Positions 8,412 through 15,800 of a stretch of 63,027 bases of DNA are shown one piece after another. Made by a program: the position numbers and the translations under genes. Below the pieces are notes generated by a model. The model was given only the letters and a program-made list of their open reading frames with translations. It did no database searches and was not told the origin of the DNA. The stretch's first letter is position 1. Each line of letters begins with the position of its first letter. The DNA lies in assembly GCA_001510385.1 (NCBI GenBank), contig LFFE01000018.1, positions 1-63,027 of the forward strand. Direction: 5' to 3'. This DNA comes from Actinobacteria bacterium casp-actino5 (GTDB taxonomy: Bacteria; Actinomycetota; Acidimicrobiia; Acidimicrobiales; Ilumatobacteraceae).

Positions 8412-9760
8412 CAGTTACCTTCGCCCGGGCGAGAAGTGTGCCATTGCACGAGTTGCGAGGTGACCCCTGTGCTTACGAGCGGTGGCAGTGCCACTCGATC
8501 TGGTGCCGAACGTAGCGAACGATTGAACAACTCGGCAGTCGACACGACGTCACCTTCGAGTCCAACTACTTCGGTGATCGATGAGACGAATCTTGCACCG
8601 TCAGAACCACGTGTGAGTTGGACGATGAGATCAACCGCTGATGCAACTTGCTCACGGATCGCCCGCAGAGGAAGATCAACGCCGCCAAGAAGCACCATGG
8701 TTTCGAGCCGTCGTATCGCATCTCTTGGGTTGTTGGCATGAAGTGTTGAGAGTGAACCGTCATGGCCAGTGTTCATCGCTTGCAGCATGTCGAGAGCCTC
8801 AGCACCGCGAACCTCGCCGACAACGATGCGATCGGGTCGCATTCGTAGGGAGTTGCGTACGAGGTCACGTATGGTGACCGCTCCAGCGCCTTCCGTATTT
8901 GCAGGACGCGATTCCAACCGGATGATGTTCGGCATGTCGAGCTGCAGCTCGACTGCATCTTCAACGGTTACGACGCGTTCACTCCTTGCGATATGCGACG
9001 AAAGGACATTAAGCATTGTCGTTTTTCCGGTGCCAGTGCCTCCGCTCACGATGATGTTTCGTCGCTGCGAAACCGCCTCGGAAAGAAATTCTGCTGCCTC
9101 ACGAGAAAGCGCGCCGCGTTCAACAAGGTCACTACTTGTGAGGTGCTGAGCAGTGAACTTCCTAATCGTCACTGATGGGCCATCGACGGCAAGCGGAGGG
9201 AGAACAACGTTCAATCGAGAACCATCTGGAAGACGAGCATCAACCATTGGTGATGATTGGTCGACCCGACGGCCAGACGAGCGAACCATGCGATCGATGA
9301 CCGCTCGAAGGTGATCTTCGCTGTCGAATGTTCGGCCTGTTCGTTCTAGTCGGCCATTTCGCTCGACGAAGATCTGTTGATGGCCATTGACCATGATTTC
9401 AGAAACCTCGGCACGATTGAGAAGTTCCTGGAGCGGCCCGTAGCCAAGTAACTCGTTGAGTACTGCGTCACGGGTATTCATGAGCTGTTGGCGATCACTA
9501 ATTACGTATTTGCCCAGCGCCTCGTCAACTTCGCGTTCTGCAAGGCGACGAAGTTGTTCGCCGCCAAGCTGTTGCTCGCGGGTGGCTGATTGAAGCGAGG
9601 TTCGCACGCTGTCGACGACGATGTTGAGTTCGCTTCGTTCGAGAGCACAGAGATTGAGGTCGCTGGTGGCCTCGTACATTTCTTGCTGAGACGGAGTGTC
9701 TTCTGCGACAACTGCAGTCTCTGGAAAAGATTTCGTGTCAAATCTTGCTGCAAGGCTCAT
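8411..9760 (-). CDS. tadA: Tad pilus assembly ATPase TadA/CpaF
   Basis: A 449-residue secretion ATPase of the VirB11/PulE superfamily that powers Flp pilus assembly. Visible elements: an N-terminal domain with GYGPLQELLNRAEVSEIMVN, Walker A GGTGTGKTT, and an arginine-rich R-P-D-R-I-V-V-G-E-V-R-G stretch containing Walker B. The His-box segment TGHDGSLSTLHANNPRDA follows. All are hallmarks of CpaF. The ATG overlaps the tadZ stop (ATGA). Confidence 0.93.
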   Translation of the reverse strand: MSLAARFDTKSFPETAVVAEDTPSQQEMYEATSDLNLCALERSELNIVVDSVRTSLQSATREQQLGGEQLRRLAEREVDEALGKYVISDRQQLMNTRDAVLNELLGYGPLQELLNRAEVSEIMVNGHQQIFVERNGRLERTGRTFDSEDHLRAVIDRMVRSSGRRVDQSSPMVDARLPDGSRLNVVLPPLAVDGPSVTIRKFTAQHLTSSDLVERGALSREAAEFLSEAVSQRRNIIVSGGTGTGKTTMLNVLSSHIARSERVVTVEDAVELQLDMPNIIRLESRPANTEGAGAVTIRDLVRNSLRMRPDRIVVGEVRGAEALDMLQAMNTGHDGSLSTLHANNPRDAIRRLETMVLLGGVDLPLRAIREQVASAVDLIVQLTRGSDGARFVSSITEVVGLEGDVVSTAELFNRSLRSAPDRVALPPLVSTGVTSQLVQWHTSRPGEGN

Positions 9761-10530
9761 GACTGGTGCCCTTGCTTGAGTACGAGAAACTTCCGTCGTG
9801 GACCTGGGTCAATCCCAAGAAGGTCATCCGCGAATTCGTTGAAGGCCTGCGCTATTGATGATTTCGGGCTCGATTCGGTAACTGGACTTCCGCTGTTCAT
9901 CCCAGCTGCAAGGCTCGGGTGATCCGGGACAAGAAGCGAGGCAGACAATCCGAGAACTTCTTCAACATCATTGACATCGAGTCCGACCTGAGCGTTTGAT
10001 CGGTTCACAACAAGATGAACCGAATCGATCGGCATATCCAAGTCGCGCATCGTGCCGAGGAGCTTCTTGCCTGCCTGAATCGAAGGCACGTCGGTGCCAC
10101 AGACCAACACAATGTGGTCGGCCCGGTCGAGTGCGCCGAGCGAATAGTCGGAAATTCCTCCGGCTGTATCGAGAACAACGGGCTGTCCATTCTCTGCAAG
10201 TCGATCAACAACCTCGAATGCATCGATTGGGTTTAAGCGATCGGCTGCGACAGGGTCGTTCGGGGCGCACAGCACATCCAGTCCGCTCGGGTGGGCGGAA
10301 AGAAGTCCGGCGATGTCGTCGCGACGTTCCGTGACTGCCTGCACGAGATCGTCAAGCCGGTGTACCGGCTTCATGCGGAGTGCGTACTCAACATCACCGA
10401 AGTGAACGTCGAGGTCAATGATGATTGTTGGTTCACGGCGAGCAAGTGATACAGCAAGGTTCGCTGACACAGTGGTTTTCCCATTGCCACCTTTTGGAGA
10501 GACGACAGCAATGATGTTTCGGTCTTTCAT
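9757..10530 (-). CDS. Tad pilus localisation ATPase TadZ/CpaE (MinD/ParA-like)
   Basis: A P-loop ATPase of about 257 residues related to MinD/ParA, as found in CpaE/TadZ proteins that localise the pilus machine. The deviant Walker A is VSPKGGNGKTTVSAN near the N-terminus. Asp residues of the switch I strand follow in IIIDLDVHFGD, and VVLDTAGG is the Walker B region. It lacks an obvious receiver domain, unlike some CpaE proteins. Start ATG 10530 overlaps the cpaB stop; an ATG five codons earlier (10545) lies inside cpaB. Confidence 0.88.
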   Translation of the reverse strand: MKDRNIIAVVSPKGGNGKTTVSANLAVSLARREPTIIIDLDVHFGDVEYALRMKPVHRLDDLVQAVTERRDDIAGLLSAHPSGLDVLCAPNDPVAADRLNPIDAFEVVDRLAENGQPVVLDTAGGISDYSLGALDRADHIVLVCGTDVPSIQAGKKLLGTMRDLDMPIDSVHLVVNRSNAQVGLDVNDVEEVLGLSASLLVPDHPSLAAGMNSGSPVTESSPKSSIAQAFNEFADDLLGIDPGPRRKFLVLKQGHQS

Positions 10531-11153
10531 GCGCCTACCATCCAAATTTCGTTTTGTGAAGCAGCGGTGATGATGTTTGTTACTGCAGTTTCTGGAACGG
10601 CAAGTGTCACGATTGATTCCGCTCGAGAGTCAAGGTCCTCAAGTAGGGGAGCATGAATGATGACGACATCAGAAACGATGAGTTGAGTTGTCTCACCTGC
10701 TCGATAAATATCGACACGGTCACCGGTTGAACCGTATGGACCTGCCCAACGTTGGGCATCGACTCGAACCGAAACCGAGACGAAACCGCCTCCGAGGGCA
10801 TCAACTTTGTCGAGCGCAACCGATGACTTGAGTAGTTGTTGGCCAACGACGAGATCAGATGTGAGCACTCCTTGGGGAAGAGATTCGAGGTCGGAGAGCG
10901 CGCCGTCAGGTCGTGCTGACGCCGGGAGCATGCGAATATCGATCACGCCACCTAATTCAGATGTATCAGTGCCTGCAGCGATCGGCTCGATGGCAACGAT
11001 GCTCGGAAGGAGGTCTTCATTCGCTGCAGTGGAATCACCAGATGTGCCAATGAGTAGGTAGGTGCCCACCATGACGAGTAGGCCAGCACCGAGTGGGGCA
11101 GCGAAGTTGCGGCCAGGCGCTGAGCGTCGAATACCGAGTGAAGAGCGACTCAT
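10527..11153 (-). CDS. cpaB: Flp pilus assembly protein CpaB (SAF domain)
   Basis: A 208-residue protein with one N-terminal membrane segment near residues 20-38 (GAGLLVMVGTYLLIG), followed by a periplasm-facing SAF/CpaB domain. The pattern is typical: IEPIAAGTDTSELG, then SLPQGVLTSDLVVGQQLL, then a RcpC-like C-terminal part with GPYGSTGDRVDIYR. In Gram-negatives CpaB associates with the secretin; here no secretin is seen, as in other monoderm tad loci. Its ATG overlaps the tadG stop and its stop overlaps tadZ. Confidence 0.82.
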   Translation of the reverse strand: MSRSSLGIRRSAPGRNFAAPLGAGLLVMVGTYLLIGTSGDSTAANEDLLPSIVAIEPIAAGTDTSELGGVIDIRMLPASARPDGALSDLESLPQGVLTSDLVVGQQLLKSSVALDKVDALGGGFVSVSVRVDAQRWAGPYGSTGDRVDIYRAGETTQLIVSDVVIIHAPLLEDLDSRAESIVTLAVPETAVTNIITAASQNEIWMVGA

Positions 11154-12103
11154 GAGCAGTTTCCTTTTCCTTCGAGTGAGCAGATCTGAAACGACTGGGA
11201 TCCGTAGTTTGTGACCGGTCCACCGGCGAGGCCCTCGCCGAGAGTTCGTTTGATAAATCGAACGTCGACGTGTCGTTGAGCGGCAGCACCGGTCATGACG
11301 ACATCGACCACCTCGATTGCGACAAGGCCGTCAAGGTCGTATTCAGAGCTCGCGCCGTTTGATCGAGCGGCGCTGAATACAGGGATCGTGATGGTGTCAC
11401 CGATGAGGAGATCGATGTCAATACTTGGAGTTGGGATTCCCGGATCTCCATTGAGAGTGACCGGAAGAACGATTTCAGATTGATAGCCGTTTACGATCCG
11501 GTCTTGAAGCTCAGAGTTCGAGTTTGACCCGCCATCGAAATCGATCATCGACCAGTTGCCCGGAACACTCCCACTGCAACTAGCACCATCTGATTCAACA
11601 AAGATCGTGTACGTCGTCGACATCATTCCGGTGGAGAGCCATTCTTCGAGCGCAGGATGATCTGCGCATATTGCGAGTGGACGAAGGCCCATCGCTGAAC
11701 GTGAAGCCCCAACTTTGACCGAAGCGGTCGACGAGATTGATGCCTCTGTCTTTCCGAGCAATTGAGAGAACGCGAGTGGGGTTGACGCCTCGGCAGAAAT
11801 CGTGACAACGCTGTTCGAGGTGCCAGATATCGAACATTGTGTTGCTATCGGTGAAAGCGATGTCAAGTTGGCAGAAATATTCTCCGTATAGCCACTGCAG
11901 GCAGGGCTTCCGGCCGTCAACTTTGCAGCGCCCGCAATTGCTGATGCCTCAACACCTGTTTGCAATTCCTGCCGTTTTGCATGGACCATGCCAACGTCGG
12001 CAACGACAGCAGTGATTGCAAGCATTGGAAGTGCGGCGATCGCGAAGAGGACTGAGATTGACCCCTTATCTGAATGATGAAGCGCTGAGGTGTTGTGGTT
12101 CAT
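11150..12103 (-). CDS. TadG-like pilus-associated protein (pseudopilin-type N-terminus)
   Basis: A 317-residue protein with a prepilin-like N-terminus (SDKGSISVLFAIAALPM) and one hydrophobic helix, then a large extracytoplasmic domain. This resembles TadG/Flp-associated proteins. After the predicted leader Gly the residue at position +5 is Leu rather than the Glu normal in pilins, so processing or assembly may differ. Several cysteines in the outer part could form disulfides. It starts 9 bases after tadE and overlaps cpaB by ATGA. Confidence 0.75.
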   Translation of the reverse strand: MNHNTSALHHSDKGSISVLFAIAALPMLAITAVVADVGMVHAKRQELQTGVEASAIAGAAKLTAGSPACSGYTENISANLTSLSPIATQCSISGTSNSVVTISAEASTPLAFSQLLGKTEASISSTASVKVGASRSAMGLRPLAICADHPALEEWLSTGMMSTTYTIFVESDGASCSGSVPGNWSMIDFDGGSNSNSELQDRIVNGYQSEIVLPVTLNGDPGIPTPSIDIDLLIGDTITIPVFSAARSNGASSEYDLDGLVAIEVVDVVMTGAAAQRHVDVRFIKRTLGEGLAGGPVTNYGSQSFQICSLEGKGNCS

Positions 12104-12112
12104 GGTGAAGAG

Positions 12113-12535
12113 TTAGTCGGAGAGACATTCGTACGAAGCTGAAGCGGAAAGAGCGACCGTTCGGTCGCCGAGAATCGGTATCGAAATGAGGCGTTGTGCG
12201 CTGATATCGATCTGGTTACGTTCACCTGGACACGCCATCGTTGTGGAGCAGGTGATGTCACCAACGGTTGCCGTGGACCCGGCAAGTTGATCGATAGCGG
12301 TCGTGCACCCGGAGGTTGGTTCGACTGACTCGGAGCGAGCCCCATCTCGAGCTGCTGCCTGGAGGCTGAGTTGGCCGGCGGCGGCTGTCCCAGCGGTGAT
12401 CACTGCGAACAGCAACATCACGATGAGTGGAACGATGAGAGCAAATTCGACGGCGGCGAGACCAGCATCGCGTGAGTCGGCCTCCCGGTGGTGGGGTTGG
12501 GACAGGCCCGAACCCCACCAGGGAGAACGAATCAC
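12113..12535 (-). CDS. TadE-like pseudopilin
   Basis: A 140-residue TadE-family pseudopilin. A charged leader of about 25 residues ends at Gly in SRDAG. The mature protein then begins LAAVEFALIVPLIVMLLF, with Glu at +5 and Phe at +6 as prepilin peptidase substrates require. The outer part has cysteines in SGCTTA, DITCSTTMAC and YECLSD. It overlaps the pilin gene by ATGA and lies just upstream of tadG. Confidence 0.85.
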   Translation of the reverse strand: MIRSPWWGSGLSQPHHREADSRDAGLAAVEFALIVPLIVMLLFAVITAGTAAAGQLSLQAAARDGARSESVEPTSGCTTAIDQLAGSTATVGDITCSTTMACPGERNQIDISAQRLISIPILGDRTVALSASASYECLSD

Positions 12536-12717
12536 GGCAGGATGCTGTCGAACAAGCCGCCGATGCGACCGCCGAGGGCTGCTGCTGCGATGGCCACGAC
12601 GCCGACAATTCCGGCGAGGAGCACCCCATATTCCGCAGCGACGCCGCCACGGTCGTCAGCAGCCGCATCGCGAATTTGCGAGGCACGGATGAGCGATGTA
12701 ATCATCAATTTCTTCAT
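12532..12717 (-). CDS. flp: Flp-type pilin
   Basis: A 61-residue Flp/Fap pilin, the structural subunit of the tad pilus. The expected cleavage is between Gly24 and Gly25 (DDRG then GVAAEYGVLLAG). This leaves a mature chain of about 37 residues with the hallmark Glu5-Tyr6 and a single hydrophobic helix. A strong ribosome-binding site (AAGGGAG) lies seven bases before the ATG. It is the first gene of the tad operon, 113 bases downstream of the large protease gene. Confidence 0.9.
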   Translation of the reverse strand: MKKLMITSLIRASQIRDAAADDRGGVAAEYGVLLAGIVGVVAIAAAALGGRIGGLFDSILP

Positions 12718-12830
12718 GTTTTTCTCCCTTAGTTGGCCGCCGACTTGTTGGCGGACATCACTGCAATCGCTGAAGCCGATCGATTTGTTACAGGGAGATC
12801 GAAAAAAGTTGAAGTCTTTTCAGTTGATGA

Positions 12831-15800
12831 TTAAGTCTGGCTAATTCCGTTGACATCGATGAGTACGTCGGCTTTTCCATAGACGTACACGCAGATCGTT
12901 CCATCGGCCGAAATGGGTGTGACCACCGAGTTCGCAATTGTTTGGCCCGTGGTGAAATTCAGTGTCGATGTGTCGGGACGCGTTCCACATGGATAGACCG
13001 TGAGGAAGCCACCAACGTCAGGTGCCACGGTGCCAACTGCTGTGACATTTATGGTCGCAATCGTGTTGCTACTCGAGGCCGAACGAGCACCGACCGATAT
13101 CGGCACGACGAGATCGCTCGAGTTTGCAGACAGTGTCCCAATTGCAGATGTTGAACGTGTGTCAGCAACCCTCGTTGGTTGTAGTGCCGAGAATGTCGAT
13201 GCTGTTGTGAAGACGCCATTGATATCGACGATGATGTCGGCTTCGCCATAGATGTAGACGCAGAGTTTTCCATCGGAAGAAATCGGGCTGATAAATGAGT
13301 TTGCAACGGTCTCATTGCTGACGAAATTGAGAGTCGATGCGTCAGGTAGAGCGCTGTCGCACGCGTATGCCGTTGCGAATCCTCCGACCGATGGTGCGAT
13401 GGTGGAGGTGACTGTGAGAGTTGCAGAGATGGCATTCATCTCGCCCGCATCAATTTCATTGAGGTTGTCGATGGGAATCTCGAGCGACGTAAATCTCACT
13501 GGTTCAGCCACGGCACCCCCCAAACCGCTCCGAGTGTCAACCTGACGATGTGGAACAGACGAGGAGTACCCGCGACCAGTCGGGATCACACCAGTGACGT
13601 CAACAATCACGTGTGCTTCGCCGAACACGTAGACGCACACATCCCCCTCAGCGCTCGTATCGCTGAGAATCCCGGTAGCGATGGTTTTGCCGCTCACAAA
13701 GTTGAGACTTGAGGCATCGGGAACTGATGATCCACATGGGAACACTGTGGCAAACCCGCCGAACCGGCCCGCTACGGTGTCGGTGAGGGTGAGGTTGAGA
13801 GCAACTGCCTCAATGTCGTTGGCTGCGAACCGAACTGCATCAGTGACGTTGACCCGCAGCACCCGATCTTCGCTCACCTTTGAGCCAGATCGTCCAGTTG
13901 ATGAGGTTCGCCGAGTGTCGGCAACGCGTGTTGGTGCGACCTGGGTGATCGTTGCAGCAACAGGAGGTGACTCCTCAGGTGGAGCACTCGCCGGTATTTC
14001 TTGGACTTCGCTAGGTGATGGCGTAGCTGAGACCGAAGCAGAAGCGGGACTCGCAACTCCTGCTGCATTCACGGCAACGACAGAGAAGGTGTGTTCAACG
14101 TCGTTCGTTAAGCCGCTAATCGTGCACGAGTGCTGTGTTTCCACGGCAATAAATACGGCGGCGCATAGTCCCTCGGGTGAGCTAGTGACGGTGAATGACG
14201 ACACCGCTACTGCCGTTGCATCACCAGGTACCCAACTAATGGTCACAGACGAATTTCCCGGGTCCGCGGTGACAGAGATCGGGGCGGAGGGTATGTCGCT
14301 TGCTGGAAGCGAGTCTCCAGCAACCATCAGCAAGCGGTTTGGAGATTCTGCCCAGATGCTCGAGAGAACATCTCGTGTTGAGTCTCTGATCAGTAGTTCG
14401 ATGATTTGTGCCGGGCTCAAGGTCGGCCAAGCAGTGAATGCAATGGCAGCCGCTCCTGCTGCGTGAGGACTTGCCATCGACGTTCCACTCATTGTTTGCC
14501 TGGCGGTGGATGAGCTGAGCCCGGCACCAACGATGGAGTCGCCGGGAGCGAAGAGGTCAACACAGGAACCAAAGTTAGAGAACCAGGCTCGAGCATCTGA
14601 TGGTGTTGAAGCGCCAACCGTGAACGCCGACGGTTCGCGCGCAGGGGAAACATCGCACGCGTTCTGCGATTCGTTGCCAGCAGCAACCGCAACGATGAAC
14701 CCATCTGCGGTGAGTTGGGCGACAGCGTTATCGAGGGTTGAAGATGCGCTTCCACCGAGGCTCAAGTTGACGACACCCCGTCGGGTTCCGAGATCGACTG
14801 AGCGAATCCACGACAGTCCGGCAAGCACGTCCGATGTAGACCCTGCGCCATCGCAATTGAGCACTCGCACAGGTACTACGAGAGCATCATTCGCAACACC
14901 CAATGTTGTACCTGCTGCAGTTGATGCAACGTGGGTGCCATGTCCGTGACAATCGGCTGTGCCGTTGCCGTCGTTCACGGCATCAAAACCATTTGTAAGC
15001 CGTCCATTGAATTCAGTGTGTGGTGAGATACCTGTGTCGACAATGAAAATTGTCGCGCCATTTCCTCGATTTGTGGTGCTGAAGCGATCATCGAGCGGAA
15101 GGGTGGCTTGGTCGATGCGATCTTGTCCCCAACTATTGGGGATGCTTGTCTGGGCGCCATTTGATGACCCGACGATGACCGATTGTGATGGGGTCGTAGG
15201 GGTGCTCGACCCAAGTGCATTAGAGCTTGATACAGAAAATGTGTACTGGGCTCCCGTGACGAGGCCCGTAATCTCGCACTGTGTCGCAACCGTTTCGCAA
15301 CTTGCACCACCAGGGTGAGCGGTTGCAGTTGATGAAGTGATGGGCATCGCGCTGTCGGGAGCTGTCCACCAGACGCTCACGCTGTCAATGCCGGTCGCTA
15401 CCGCTTTCACCTGGCTTGGTGGCTGAGGAGGTCCGGCGGCAGTGAATGCCCAGTTCAATGAGATCGACCCAGTATTTGCGTTATAGCCATCGACAGCTAC
15501 CAAGTAGGTCGTTGTAGATGTTGGCGATAGTGAGACGGCTGAAGTCAGCGTTCCTGGCGCATCGTCGTTTTCAGCAACATTGATGAGGGTTGCAAGATCG
15601 GTGCCTGTGTAGACGGCCAAGGTGGTGTCGAAAGCTGACCCGGAGGTGTCAATGTTGAGGCGACCTGCTCCGGGCGCGGTGATTTCGAACCACATCGATC
15701 GGTACGGCCCGTAGATGTGGGCGGGTTCTCCATATTCAGCCGAGGCATAGCGGTTTGAGGAAATTGTCGACCCGCCGGCTGCTGGTTGAAGCCCGACCGG

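Noticed and set aside
13681-14466. 261-residue open frame on the plus strand
   Set aside because: Lies antisense within the subtilase gene, whose frame carries clear S8 motifs; no recognisable domain in the antisense reading.
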